In this document: positions 1-11,400 of the stretch, piece after piece
How positions within the stretch are numbered: position 1 is the first letter of the stretch
Layout: each line of letters starts with the position of its first letter
NCBI GenBank assembly: GCA_009602735.1
Contig: WELA01011264.1
Span: forward strand, 56,747-111,709
Length of the DNA: 54,963 nt
Source: Mesotaenium endlicherianum
Taxonomy: Eukaryota; Streptophyta; Zygnematophyceae; Zygnematales; Mesotaeniaceae
Direction: 5' to 3'
Program-made: the position numbers and the translations under genes
Notes under the pieces: model-generated
The model's database searches: none
What the model was told of the DNA's origin: nothing
The model's input: only the letters and a program-made list of their open reading frames with translations

Positions 1-26
1 TGGGGGGGGGGGTGGGCGGGGGGGGC
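1..26 (-). repeat. Homopolymeric C tract (sense strand) in third intron of the succinate-CoA ligase gene
   Basis: Almost pure G on the plus strand, hence C on the gene's sense strand. It begins about 16 nt after the 5' splice site of exon 3 and runs off the window. Similar tracts occur in the ABCC gene introns. Confidence 0.7.
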
Positions 27-42
27 ATGAAAGAGGGCTTAC

Positions 43-987
43 AGCTTCGTATGTGAGGGTGCCGGAGCGGGATACAATGCCAATGCGACCAGGGCGGTGG
101 ATGTAACCGGGCATGATGCCTATCTTACATTCCCCGGGCTTTATGATACCTGGACAATTTGGACCAATGAGACGGGTCTTGTCCTGCCGTAATAGCGCAG
201 CCTTCACGCGAACCTGCATCATCACAGTGAAGGGTTTGTTTTTGAGACCAGGTTCAAAGCGAGCTCAAGAACAAAACATGTTCGTCAGTGAAGAAGATCC
301 GAGGAGTGGTGAAGGGGAGGAGTTGAAGATGGCGTACCATGTCATGCTGAGGGATGCCCTCAGTGATGCAAACCACAAGGGGAACCTCAGCCTCTATGCA
401 ATCCATGATTGACTGGGCAGCGAAAGGGGGGGGCACGTAGAGCACTGATGCATTAGCCTTTGTTTCAGCAACAGCCTCTGCTACTGTGTTAAAGACTGGA
501 AGACCCAAGTGCTCCGTGCCTCCCTTCTTGGGCGTCACTCCTCCCACCTGCACCAAATGCCGCCCTTAGCGTGTCATCCCTTCTGATGACATGCACCTGT
601 GACAATCAGTAAGCACTATTCTTTGTTTGCAAGAATCTTCGTCTCGAGTGCATTCCAGGGGTAGTCGAAAGAGATGTTGGTCAAGCTTAGCAAAATGGTC
701 TAAAGCAGAAAGACGACTTAGACATATTCCCGGTGCAGAAAATTTGATCAAGAAACAACAGATCTGGCATGGACAAGCACCATGTTAGTGCCGTAGTCAA
801 TGGCTTGTTCTGTATGAAAAGTCCCATTCTTCCCGGTCATCCCCAGGCAAATGACTCTAGTCGACTTGTCTACGAATACAGCAGGCCCAGACGGAGCAGT
901 AGCATAGTGACGAGTTCCAGCTGATGAGAGGACTGCCTTCTTTGCAGCTCTAGATCCTAGCTGAACGGCTTTACGAAGAGCATTCAT
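43..987 (-). CDS. SUCLG1: Succinate-CoA ligase alpha subunit, mitochondrial (5' three exons, partial)
   Basis: Alpha subunit of the TCA-cycle enzyme that interconverts succinyl-CoA and succinate with nucleotide phosphorylation in the mitochondrial matrix. Exons on the minus strand: 781-987, 338-547 and 43-213 (69, 70 and 57 codons). All introns seen are phase 0 with GT/AG ends. The N-terminus [18 protein letters not shown] is Arg/Lys-rich and lacks acidic residues, as expected of a matrix-targeting peptide. The CoA-binding Rossmann part follows ([16 protein letters not shown], then [17 protein letters not shown] and [11 protein letters not shown]). Exon 3 holds [19 protein letters not shown] and ends at [10 protein letters not shown]. 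The remaining C-terminal part, including the phosphohistidine region, is beyond the left edge. The start is the first Met before the targeting peptide. Exon calls rest on family alignment from memory and exact phase agreement. No breaks are seen. Confidence 0.93.
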
Positions 988-2744
988 CTTCTGCAGCTCT
1001 AAGTAAACTATTGGCAGGTGCTAATACGCTTAGAACCTAGACAACGCATGCAATATCTTTCATGACTTATTTCATTGCCTCCTTGATAAAAATGATACAC
1101 TGGAATGATGACCCACGAGATTCTCACGAGGGATGGTGCAGCCTAGAGTATAGTTCCTTGCCGTGTTAGCGACAAGTTGGGGAACCCAGAATGTGCACTC
1201 ATCCATACTTCGGGAACCTTTATGACATAGTCGCTGATCTGAAGCGCGCATTGTAGTTGACCTTTGGGGGGTCGTCAGCATAGGTCAGCGCATACAGAAA
1301 AAAAAGTGCCAGCAAGCATCCAGCAAGTGCCGTGGATTGTCGCCGGGTATCGCAGTGTCTTGTCCTTCTAATGCAAGACAGAAAGCGAAACAATGACTCA
1401 CGTTGTAGTTGAACTTTAGAAAGTAAATGACGTCGTTCACTTCTACCAGCTTGAACAAAAAGTCAACGAGGGTATTCCAGGGTATATACCATGGGGTGCT
1501 AACTGTCGCAAGAAAGTGCCTACTATTGAATTTTTTTCGCCAAACTTGCAAGTCGTGCCGCAAAGGTACGAGTTCTATTGATTTTGTGCGCAGCTCCTAG
1601 GGCTAAAGATAGCCAACATTTTGATTGTTTGCCGCAATTGAACAAACGTCACAATCCTGCGCCTTTTTTTCAAAAGACTTATCAGCCCATGGTATTCACT
1701 CATCGGAACTGGTCGGAACATGTTGGCAAATTGGTCAAAAAATTTCCGCAGGAATTAGACGTTGCATGGGAGGTGTTTCAGACAGTTTAAGAGGCAAGCA
1801 CTGTAAAAGCGCGACACCCCTAAATGGCGTTGGCACAAGAAATGGCTGGGCCGAAATTGGCGCGACATCCGATCGATCGCGAGGCTGAAATGGCGCAATC
1901 GTGGCACATATCGCTGGCAGACAGTTGCCAAAGATTTTCATAGTGGCGCCTCATCTCCAGGGTGTTTCATGCGTGGCTGGACACAACATGGGCGGTGCCA
2001 TGACGTTCTCAAAATGGCAACCTGTCCACGTCCCAGAGAGGATGGAGCTACTGGCATCAATACGACACGCGGGAAGTACTCTGAGTAGAGTTGACCGAGT
2101 TCTTATTGTTGCAATTCTCGAATGAAAGTCAGATTATGCTTAACTTTAGCGCATTGTGAGGATCAAATTGTGGGTATAGATTCAGTTAGAGTTTCATGTC
2201 AGGTCCACGTGTCAAGATTGGACAAAGTTTGAATAGGTCAAATTAGGGGCTACAATCTGACGAGATTCAAGCTGCCACAACGCCATCTGACGCCAACGAA
2301 GACCTCTTCTTCCAAAATCGGACGCAATACTTCAGATCAGCTTCAGATTGCTTTGAGCTGCTGCTCGTCGCCTAGTATTTCATGCGTCTTTCATTTAGCT
2401 TTCATGCTTCTTTTTGCAAATTTCTGTCAATGATAAGGGGGGTATGACATTTTTGAGGTTGACTATCTATGTAGGTTCTTTTCAACACTCAGGAATAGTA
2501 AGTCATCAGTGTGGCAAACGGCAGATTACCAAGCCGTGGCAGCAAACCATATCAATTTCAGAGCTACTTCAGTTCGCCTTATGTTTACTCATGGAAGATG
2601 GAAGGGACATGCAACCATAACCGCTCTCATATGAGTGAGCTTTAAAATGTTTTGGGAATACTTTTCAAGCCTAAAGTAGTAGCTATCATCCTTCCTTCAC
2701 AGAGCCATAGGTGCCCTAGCTCTTCCCTTCGCTGTGTGCATTTC
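988..2744. other. Intergenic stretch upstream of the succinate-CoA ligase gene
   Basis: No recognisable gene. The ORFs here are at most about 90 codons, have no family resemblance and no codon-use signal. The first few hundred bases upstream of 987 must contain the promoter and 5' UTR of the ligase gene, but I see no convincing TATA box or other motif that would fix a start site. Confidence 0.5.
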
Positions 2745-3444
2745 TGTAATGAATCAGTATATTAGTAGATATAATATTCATATAAATATAATAGTTATTT
2801 AAGTTCAGCCTACTGAACTCTAGTTGATAATCAGTCTGCTGGACTTCTGTATTTAATATCAGTTTGATGACTCAGCCGGAAGCAGCAGGCTGAAGTCAAC
2901 TTAAGTCAGCTTGCTGACACATTCTTGAACAGCCAGCTGACTTCCGTACTCGGTAGCAGCGAATTGCCTCGATATGCATCTAAGTGTGATACGCTAGATG
3001 AATGGCCAGATGACATCCCTATGATGGATGGCGATTCAGGATGATGGGAGATGGCGGTGGATTTGGTTAACCGAGGTCCTACCAACGTGGTTAATTCCCG
3101 GGTAGGCGGTGCGATCGCACTGGCCGTTAAACAGTAAACTCGTTCCATGTACATATGCTAGGCATTGTTCTCGAGTTCGGCATTCGGAAACGAGGCCAAC
3201 TCTCTCGTACAGCTTACTGAGAGTGATCTGAATCCAAGGCGAGAAGCCATTGATACGCACTGTCTTCTAACCTTGCTTATGTATGAGTTTACTGATTGCA
3301 TTATCGATGCTAGTTTACTCGCATTTGCTAGTGTGTTGTCCTTTGCCGTTTAACTAGTTAACGGAAAACACCATGAAGGTTACTTGCTGATATAAAGATC
3401 TTTAGTAATTGTTAATCGCCTATTTGGTAAGTCGATTCATTTCA
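2745..3444 (+). repeat. LTR, 5' of internal region I
   Basis: 700 bp, TG...CA ends with imperfect terminal inverted repeat (TGTAATGAATC / GATTCATTTCA). The first 200 bp hold several near-palindromic copies of a TCAGCnTGCTGA motif. The last 100 bp contain the imperfect palindrome around GTTAACGG, shared by all copies. It matches the LTRs at 6928, 12775, 15787, 21663 (reverse) and 27100. Confidence 0.9.
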
Positions 3445-3445
3445 G

Positions 3446-3457
3446 TGGTATCGGAGC
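3446..3457 (+). promoter_or_regulatory. tRNA primer-binding site (initiator Met type)
   Basis: TGGTATCGGAGC, one base after the LTR end. This is one mismatch from the initiator-methionine tRNA complement used by many plant LTR elements (TGGTATCAGAGC). It would prime minus-strand DNA synthesis. The same 12-mer follows the LTR at 7647 and, in reverse, lies next to the LTR at 21663. Confidence 0.85.
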
Positions 3458-3478
3458 AGTTATCACAGTCTTCTTTGT

Positions 3479-5250
3479 ATGGTAAGGACAAGGTCTCAAA
3501 CTAGCAACTCCCGAGCCATGGAGAACCAGGATAACGAGAATGTCGAAAACCAGGCGGAAAGCCATGAAGCGGGAACCCGTTCCTATTCTGAAGCAGTGGC
3601 AGATACTGCAGCTACAGAGGCTGCAGATGAGGCAGCTGCTATTGCCGCAGTCGCAGCACAGCAAGCTGAGGAGGAGAGAGCCAGATTAGTAGCTGAACAA
3701 TTAGCAAAGGCTGCTGAAGATACAGAAAGGAGGGAAGGACAGCCCGCTGACGAGCGCACGGTTGAAGAACTTATGGCATCCAGGGCCAATGTTCTGAACC
3801 CACCTCTTGCTGTACAACTCAATGCACCCCTAGGTCAAATACGTGACCGGCTGAATGCGGCAGAAAAATTGCTGCAGCAGGAGCGAGAGGGACTGTTGAG
3901 GACACAACTCAGCGAGTAGATGCCAATGCTGCTGCTGCATTTGCTAATCTACCACCCCAAAGTGTAGACTTGGGAGCATTGTTCGTTCAGATGCAGTCGC
4001 AAATGGCGACCATGTATCAGTCCCAACAGGAGGACAAAAGAATCATAATGTCCCTACTCCGGGACAGAGACCAACTGGGGTCTCACACCACTAGTGGTGG
4101 TGGCCGAGGGCCTAGTAAGCCCAAGCCGAAACCTCCCCAGGACTATGATCCTGAGGGAAACAGAAAATATTACCTGATCAAGTTTCTCGCGGATGTTGAG
4201 CAGTGGCTGGAGAACTACCCAGAACTGCAAGATTACGAGAAGGTCAGGCACACCGGTGCGCTACTGAAAGGCAGTGCCGCAGACTGGTGGCTTTACTGGA
4301 AGGAAGAGCGTAAGGCTCGGCAACTCGGTGACCCTACGTGGGTAGAGTTTGTCGAGAAGTTGCATGAGAAGTTTGATGTCATCAACCAGCAGGAGAAAGC
4401 TATCTATGCGATGATCTCCCTGACACTGAAGCAGACCACTTCAGTTGCTGAGTTTGCTCAAAAGTTCCAGGAGAACATGATGAAATGGCCAGACTTGCCA
4501 GAACGGTATAGGATAGCATACTTCAGGTATGGCTTGAAATCCGAAGTCTCTGGTCATTTTGCTGAGAAGAAGTATGAGAAACTGGTTGACTTGATCCAAG
4601 GTGCTGATGCCTGGGATCAGCAGCAGTTCAATCACAAGCGCCAGAGTAATGCTTTGGTGTCTAAGGTTGTCAAAAAGCCCCACGGGTCCTACAATGCAAT
4701 AGAAAGAGACCAGGCTGAGGATGATCAGGGGGATGAATAAGGGTATGAGTACAATGCTATGCAGTCTAGAGGAAGAGGTGGTTTCTCTTGAGGCGGCTAT
4801 GGAAGAGGTGGTGGTAGGACTAAGCCGAGACCAGCCTCAGCAAAATCAATTTGCTTCCATTGCCAGCAGCTAGGTCACNTAGGTCACTTCAGAGAGCAGT
4901 ATCCAGACAAGCACCTTCCGAAGGTCGAGAGAAAAGACCAGCCTTTAAAAGACAGCAACAGTCAGTAATCCAGTCTACTGACTGTGAGGATGCTAGAGAT
5001 AGTGAGTCGTCACTAGCTGCCCTCGTAGCAGGTATTATGGGTCCTGCTGAACTGGATTCACTATGCATGCCTGACAACCAGATAAAGGAGACCATCAGCA
5101 ATATAGACATCCAAAGAGTGCACACTCTGGATGCTCTTGTTCCACCTGATGTCCAACATTTCTTTGCTAAGTCAGGAGAACAATGCGAAAGTCACGAAAA
5201 GACAATCCCCCCTATCCTACTGCATTGCATGATTGCAGGTAGGAAGGTGG
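3479..5250 (+). pseudogene. gag (with start of protease region) of chromovirus copy I, broken
   Basis: Capsid-like protein of the LTR element. It starts MVRTRSQTSNSR, followed by an Ala/Glu-rich coiled-coil-prone segment. A frameshift near 3920 separates this from the retrotransposon-gag core at 3970-4740 (ADWWLYWKEE... and LTLKQTTSVAEFAQKFQ). A TAA at 4738-4740 and a TGA near 4790 precede an RGG-rich stretch and a zinc knuckle (CFHCQQLGH with the last Cys replaced by Tyr). An N at 4879 is flanked by a duplicated TAGGTCAC and is probably an assembly scar. Homology to copy II stops near 5250, just before the protease active site, where a reverse LTR begins. No pol remains in this copy. Confidence 0.85.
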
Positions 5251-5796
5251 GACCCACGGATCTAGGTATAACGACCATATTAATTGGTCGGTTGACTGAA
5301 GTCCTAATTGTTCAGTTGACTGACGACGGCTCCGCCCATCCAAGAGTTAACCACACTGGTAGGACATTGGTTTACCGAATCTCAGTCGACCTTCCGACTT
5401 TCAGTATACTACGATCACAAGTGCCAATCTACAAATAACAATCCAGATGAATGTATTTATCCTCAGCGTACTGAAGCTAAGTATACTGACTAATATGAGG
5501 AGAGCTTACTATATGTCAACCTACTGATATTACATCCTATATATTATTGATATACAAATCTCAGCAAACTATACTATGATACAAAAGTCGATCTGCTGAC
5601 CTTCTCAACAAGTCAGCAAACTACACTGTGATACAAAAGTCATCCTGTTGGCATTTTTGACAAAGTAAGTAAACTCGCATTACATCGACATACATTCATT
5701 TAGATGAACTCGCACATGTGAGTATATTGACATAATACTTATTTAGTGTTATATTTATATATACAATTAATTAAATAAATAATGAACAGATTCATT
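5251..5796 (-). repeat. Divergent, truncated LTR in reverse orientation inside copy I
   Basis: It ends GATTCATTACA, the exact reverse complement of the family LTR start. At about 5325-5400 it has a block matching the reverse strand of the family LTRs (GAGTTAACCACACTGGTAGG versus GAGTTAACCACGTTGGTAGG). Elsewhere it is much diverged, with two copies of an ACTATGATACAAAAGTC-like unit. It therefore looks like an older or related-family LTR. The end facing gag lacks the expected TGAAATGAATC, so it is truncated. It replaces all of pol of copy I. Confidence 0.65.
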
Positions 5797-6819
5797 ACAC
5801 TGGGAATACTTGGCCAGGGAAGCGGGACAGCAGATGTTCTCTCCCCACTGGTTCCCATGTAAACTGAGAAAAGCTGAGCATGGACACCAGTACTACCAGC
5901 AGCCAACAGATTGGAGGTGGATGACGGTCACAAACAAAAAGCAGGAGTGTGACCGAGCCCAACCAGACGATTTCCACTATGGCCTAGACGGCTACCTCAT
6001 CCTACCACCTCACATTGCCCCATGGGACCCCAGGCTGAATGGCTGCCTGAGCAATATGAATGCAGAGAGACCAAAGAGCACAGGAGGAGGGGGAGGGACT
6101 ACTTCTCGAAGGGAAAGCATGCCTTTGTCAAATGGGCGAAGAATGCAGGCCGGATAGATATCAGCTTGCTGAAGGCCAAGCAACCCCCAGCGCGCCCTAA
6201 GAAAGGGAGATCAGTAGACTACTCCATGTCTACCAGAGAGCAGGACAACTTAGTTGACGAGACTCCTACTCTCTCAGAGGAGGAGGATGAGGGGGATGAG
6301 GAAGAAGAACAAGGAAGAGGAGAAGCATCAGGAGCTGGTACTCAGGAGACCCAGGGGCAGGCAGGGGCACTTCCAAAGGAACCAAGATCAAGTATATGGA
6401 ACGTGATCCCCGTCATGGAGGCAACTGGACCCCGCACTCGCTCCCCCAGCCCACCTGCCCAAGCAGGGGAAGAAGCTGATCTGACTGTACTTGGCAGCAG
6501 ACACAGGCAGAAATCCCCTGAGGACAAGGGTTTCAGAAGAGGGCCACGCGAGGTGGCCAGAGGTATGCCGGCCTCCCCCTTTGCTCAGGGACATGTACCT
6601 ATTGCCAATGTATTTCAGCATCCTACTAGAATGCCTGTCTATGTGGGGATCAACACCCAAGTGGGTGAAGAGCAGGCTACCATCCTTCGTTCTCCTCGAG
6701 GTCCAATCTTAGAACAAACGGGGTTCTTTAGAAGGCCAGCTGACAGACCTAGAGGGCTGTCCAGATCTAGGTCCAGATCTCCGTCTCCTGATCCTGAAGT
6801 CCCAGGAACAACCCCCTAA
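5797..6819 (+). pseudogene. 3' accessory ORF of copy I, 5'-truncated and frameshifted
   Basis: Second half of the same extra ORF that is intact at 14040-15701. It begins inside the conserved WEYLARE/PTDWRW block, reads LPPHIAPWDPRLNG, then shifts frame near 6070 (one extra base relative to the copy at 26115). It continues with YFSKGKHAFVKWAKNAGRID, an acidic stretch, RGMPASPFAQGHVPIANVFQ and a C-terminal SRSRSRSPSPD tail, stopping at 6817-6819. It is closer to the 25189 copy than to the 14040 copy. Function unknown. Confidence 0.75.
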
Positions 6820-6897
6820 GGTGACAGGCAGATAAGGCAGTCAGTGGGGGAGGCTGGTCAGGTTCAGGTCCCTTAATTAAAACTTTTGCAGTTTAAT

Positions 6898-6927
6898 GTT
6901 GTCAAGGCGACAACAAGTTAGAGGGAT
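6898..6927 (+). promoter_or_regulatory. Hairpin plus polypurine tract before the middle LTR
   Basis: Inverted repeat at 6898-6914 (GTTGTCAAGGCGACAAC, 7-base arms with one mismatch at the loop), followed by AAGTTAGAGGGAT abutting the LTR start at 6928. The purine run is the expected plus-strand primer site. The hairpin recurs at 15752 and 27065. Confidence 0.65.
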
Positions 6928-7647
6928 TGTAATGAATCAGTATATTAGTAAATATAATATTTATTTAAATGTAATAGTTATTTAAGTTCAACCTACTGAA
7001 CGCTAGTTGATAATCAGTCTGGTGGACTTTATATTTAATATCAGTTTAATGACTCAGCCGGAAGCAGCAGGCTGAAGTCCACTTAAGTCAGCTTGCTGAC
7101 TTATTCTTTGCCAGCCAGCTGACTTCCGTACTCGGTAGCAGCGAACTGCCTCGATATGCATCTAAGTATGATATGCTAGATGAATGGCCAGATGACATCC
7201 CTATGATGGATAGCTATTCGGGATGATGGAAGATGGCGGTGGATTTGGTTAACCGAGGTCCTACCAACGTGGTTAACTCCCGGGTAGGCGGTGCCATCGC
7301 AGAGGCCGTTGAACAGTAAACTCATTCCCCGTACATATGCTAGGCATTGCTCTCGAGATCGGCATTCGGAAACGAGGCCAACTCTCTGGTACAGCTTACT
7401 GAGAGAGATCTGAATCCAAGGCGAGAAGCCATTGATACGCACTGTCTTCCAACCTTGCTTATGTATGAGTTTACTGATTGCATTATTGATGCTAGTTTAC
7501 TCGCATTTGACTTACGAGTATTATTCACTGCTAGTGTGTTGTCCTTCGCCGTTTAACCAGTTAACGGATCATACCATAAAGATTACTTGCTGACATTAAG
7601 ATCTTTATTAATTGTTAATCGCCTATTTGGTAAGTCGATTCATTTCA
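6928..7647 (+). repeat. LTR shared between internal regions I and II
   Basis: 720 bp, TGTAATGAATC to GATTCATTTCA. It is preceded by a polypurine tract (3' LTR context) and followed by a primer site at 7649 (5' LTR context), showing the tandem arrangement. U3 carries the same near-palindromic TCAGC/GCTGA repeats as the other copies. Confidence 0.9.
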
Positions 7648-7648
7648 G

Positions 7649-7660
7649 TGGTATCGGAGC
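7649..7660 (+). promoter_or_regulatory. tRNA primer-binding site of copy II
   Basis: TGGTATCGGAGC one base after the LTR end, identical to the site at 3446. Complementary to an initiator Met tRNA 3' end with one mismatch from the usual plant form. Confidence 0.85.
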
Positions 7661-7681
7661 AGTTATCACAGTCTTCTTTGT

Positions 7682-9300
7682 ATGGTAAGGACAAGGTCTC
7701 AAACTAGCAACTCCCGAGACATGGAGAACCAGGATAACGAGAATGTCAAAAACCAGGCGGAAAGCCATGTAGCGGGAAACCGTACCTATTCTGAAGCAGT
7801 AGCAGATACTGCAGCTAGAGAGGCTGCAGATGGGGCAGCTGCTATTGCCGCGGTCGCAACACAGCAAGCCGAGGAGGAGAGAGCCAGGCTAGAAGCTGAA
7901 CAATTAGCAAAGGCCGCTGAAGATACAGAAAGGAGGGAAAGACAGCCAGCTGACGAGCGCACTGTCGAGGAACTTATGGCATCAAGGGCCAATGTTCTGA
8001 ACCCACCTCCTGCTGTAAAATCAATGTACCCCTAGGTCAAATACGTGACCGGCTGAATGCGGCAGGAATTGCTGCTGCAGGAGCGAGAGGCACTGTTGAG
8101 GACTCTACTCAACGAGTAGAGGTCAATGCTGCTGCTGCATTTGCTAATCTACCACCCCAAAGTGTAGACTTGGGAGCATTGTTCGTTCAGATGCAGTCGC
8201 AAATGGCGACCATGTATCAGTCCCAACAGGAGGACAAATGAATCATAATGTCCCTACTACGGGACAGATTCCAACTGGGGTCTCAAACCACTAGTGGTGG
8301 TGGCCGAGGGCCTAGAAAGCCCAAGCCGAAACCTCCCCAGGAATATGATCCTGAGGGAAACATAAAATATTACCTGATCAAGTTTCTCGCGGATGTTGAG
8401 CAGTGGCTGGAGAACTACCCAGAACTGCAAGATTACGAGAAGGTCAGGCACACCGGTGCGCTACTGAAAGGCAGTGCCGCAGACTGGTGACTTTACTAGA
8501 AAGGAGAGCGTAAGGCTCGGCAAGTCGGTGACCCTACGTGGGTAGAGTTTGTCGTGAAGTTGCATGAGAAGTTTGATGTTATCAACCAGCAGGAGAAAGC
8601 TATCTATGCGATGATCTCCCTGACACTGAAGCAGACCACTTCAGTTGCTGAGTTTGCTCAAAAGTTCCAAGAGAACATGATGAAGCAGCTCAATTTGCCA
8701 GAACGTTATAGGATAGCATACTTCAGGTATGGCTTGAAATCCAAAGTCTCTGGTCATTTTGCTGAAAAGAAGTATGAGAAACTGGCTGACTTGATCCAGG
8801 ATGCTGATGCCTGGGATCAGCAGCAATTCAATCACAAGCGCCAGAGTAATGCTTTGGTGTCTTAGGTTATCAAAAAGCCCCACGGTTCCTACAATGCAAT
8901 TAAAGGAGACCAGGCTGAGGATAATCAGGGTGATGGATTTGAGTATGAGTATAATGCCATACAGTCTAGGGGTAGAGGTGGTTTCTCTCGAGGCGGCTAT
9001 GGAAGAGGTGGTGGTAGGACTAAGCCGAGACCAGCCTCAGCAAGATCCACTTGCTACCATTGTCAGTAGTTGGGCCACAACAGAGAACAGTGTCCAGTCA
9101 AGCACCTTCCGAAGGTCGAGAGAAAAGACCAGCCTTTAAAAGACAGCAACAGTCAGTAATCCAGTCTACTGACTGTGAGGATGCTAGAAATAGTGAGTCG
9201 TCACTAGCTGCCCTCGTAGCAGGTAATATGGGTCCTGCTGAACTGGATTCACTGTGCATGCCTGACAACCAGATAAAGGAGACCATCAGCAATATAGACG
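7682..9300 (+). pseudogene. gag of chromovirus copy II, broken
   Basis: Starts MVRTRSQTSNSRDMENQDNE at the equivalent position to copy I. Frames are open at 7682-8035, 8248-8490 and 8554-8865 and interrupted by a small deletion near 8018, a TGA near 8239, TGA/TAG codons at 8487-8500 and a TAG near 8863. The capsid core (LTLKQTTSVAEFAQKFQENM) and RGG-rich basic region are recognisable. The zinc knuckle is CX2CX4HX4C in spacing (CYHCQ-LGHNREQC) but has a stop within it at about 9068. A TAG at 9303 closes the last gag-side frame. Inactive. Confidence 0.85.
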
Positions 9301-9308
9301 TCTAGAGA

Positions 9309-9760
9309 GTGCACACTCTGGATGCTCTTGTTCCACCTGATGTCCAACATTTCTTTGCTAAGTCAGGAGAACAATGCGAAAGTCACGAAAAGACAGTCCC
9401 CCCTATCCTACTGCATTGCATGATTGCAGGTAGGAAGGTGAGGGCATTTGTTGACGGAGGGGCGTCACATAAATTTTTATCCATAAGGACTTAGTTAAGC
9501 GGCTAAGGCTGCCTACTGTCACCCAAAGGAATAGAAAAATATTCCTTGGAGATGCCTCAAGTATCCCGGGAGGAGTTTTAACCAAGCCTATTGAGGTCCA
9601 GTTAGGTTCTGGCATTGCAGTTCTAATTGAAACGCTTACATTTGAGGTACTCAACACTGGCTTTTATGATCTCGTGCTAGGCAGGTCCTGGCTTAATAGA
9701 GATCAAGCTGAAGTGTGTTGGAGCAGAGGTACAGTTGAAGTGTGAGGAGCTAGTGATGGT
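9309..9760 (+). pseudogene. Aspartic protease domain of copy II, broken
   Basis: Retropepsin-like domain that would process Gag-Pol. The active-site block reads FVDGGASHKF, with DGG where many relatives have DTG or DSG. The frame breaks directly after it near 9475 and resumes as LPTVTQ-like sequence with LGRSWL near 9680. The minus-strand copy at 19808-20401 keeps the same domain in one open frame, which confirms the reading. Confidence 0.8.
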
Positions 9761-9769
9761 CTGACTAAC

Positions 9770-11400
9770 TTGGCACCCACCAATGCTCTTCCTCTTGTCC
9801 TGAGTGGATGGCAACTAAAGGAAAAGAAGAGGCTTCCAGAAGGATGCAAGTTGCTGAATGCAATGGAGTTCGTCAAAAGCTGGAACCACAAGGAAGACAG
9901 AATGTTCTGTCTGCTGCTAAGAGAGGTACCTCCTCAACCGGAAGAAGTGGTTGAGAAAAAGGTAAGTCCTCCGGAGCACCCTACTGGTGCGAAAGTTGTT
10001 GCTCAGTACACTGATGTATTTAATATGCCTCCAGGACTACCCCCTAAGAGTGAAGTAGATCATAGGATTGATCTATTACCTGGGAGTCAGCCACCTTGGC
10101 AACGCACGTATGGCTTGTCTTATGTGGAGAGCGAGGAGTTGAAAACACAGATTGCAGAGCTTGAGGAAAATGGTTACATTTCTCCCAGTAAATCACCTTA
10201 CGGCGCACCCATCTTATTTGTTAANTTATTTGTTAAGATAAAGGATGGCAGTATGCGGATGTGTGTGGATTACAGAGGCCTGAACAGAATTACAATAAAG
10301 AACAAGTGTGCTTTACCCAGGATCGAGGACTTGCTTGATACCCTGTTTGGTGCTAAGGTGTTCAGTAAGATAGATCTCAAGAGTGGTTATCATCAAATAA
10401 GAATTGNAATGATTGCTTAGGGGGATGAACACAAGACTGCCTTCCGTACACGTTATGGATACTATGAGTTCAACGTATTGCCATTTGGACTGACTAATGC
10501 TCCTGCTACCTTCATGGGTGCTATGAATGACATTTTCAGACCTTATTTGGATAAGTTTGTGCAAGTTTTCCTGGATGATATTTTAATTTTCTCTTATGAT
10601 AAAGCTCAGCACGCTGAACACTTAAAAACAGTCCTGGACACTCTGAGAACGAATCACTTATATGCTAAAATGAGCAAGTGTGATTTCTTTAAAGACAGTA
10701 TTGAATTCTTAGGCCACATTCTCAGTAAAAAGGGCATCAGCGTGGATCCTAAGAAAGTCCAAACCATAAGGGACTGGCCAGTACCACGTCTGTCTCTGAA
10801 GTTAGATCCTTCCTCGGGTTGGCTAACTACTATAGGAGATTTATTGAGAATTATTCCACAAAGGCCAGTAAACTGACTGACCTTACTAAGAAAGACATCG
10901 GGTATGTGTGGGGGGAAGAGCAGCAGGCTGCCTTCCAGACCCTTAAAGATGCCCTTTGTTCTGCCCCAGTGCTAGCCGTGTATGACCCCAGCAAACCGGT
11001 GCAGGTGGTTACTGATGCCTCTGACTTTGCCATGGGTGCTATTTTGTTGCAGCCTGCTGACAAAACCACAAAGGATGGTAAGGTACGGCAGGAGTGGCAT
11101 CCTGTGTTGTATGAGTCTATGAAATTTAATCCAGCGGAGATTAATTACTCAGTGCATGATAAAGAGCTGCTAGCTATCATTCATGTACTCAAACAGTGGA
11201 TAAGAGCATACTTACATGGTAAAGTTTTTAAGGTGATTACAGATCATCTAGCTCTGACTCACTTTCATAAGAAGTCCAAGCTGTTGAGGAGGGAGAACCG
11301 CTGGAGCCAGATGCTGGAGCAGTTCCAAGTCCAGATCGACTACAAACCAGGGAAGTTGAATCCTGCTGATGCACTCTCTAGAAGACTTGACTTGCAAGAA
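9770..11400 (+). pseudogene. Reverse transcriptase and RNase H of copy II, broken
   Basis: Ty3/gypsy [16 protein letters not shown] (finger), [24 protein letters not shown] and the catalytic FLDDILIFS near 10570. The frame then moves at about 10830 into [12 protein letters not shown] and the RNase H domain ([47 protein letters not shown]-type end [15 protein letters not shown] near 11375). Single Ns at 10225 and 10407 sit between short duplicated sequences and are probable assembly artefacts. The other shift and stop codons look like genuine decay. Confidence 0.9.

Noticed and set aside
1578..2125. Small ORFs upstream of the succinate-CoA ligase gene
   Set aside because: Under 90 codons, overlapping in several frames, no family match and no splice-compatible extension.
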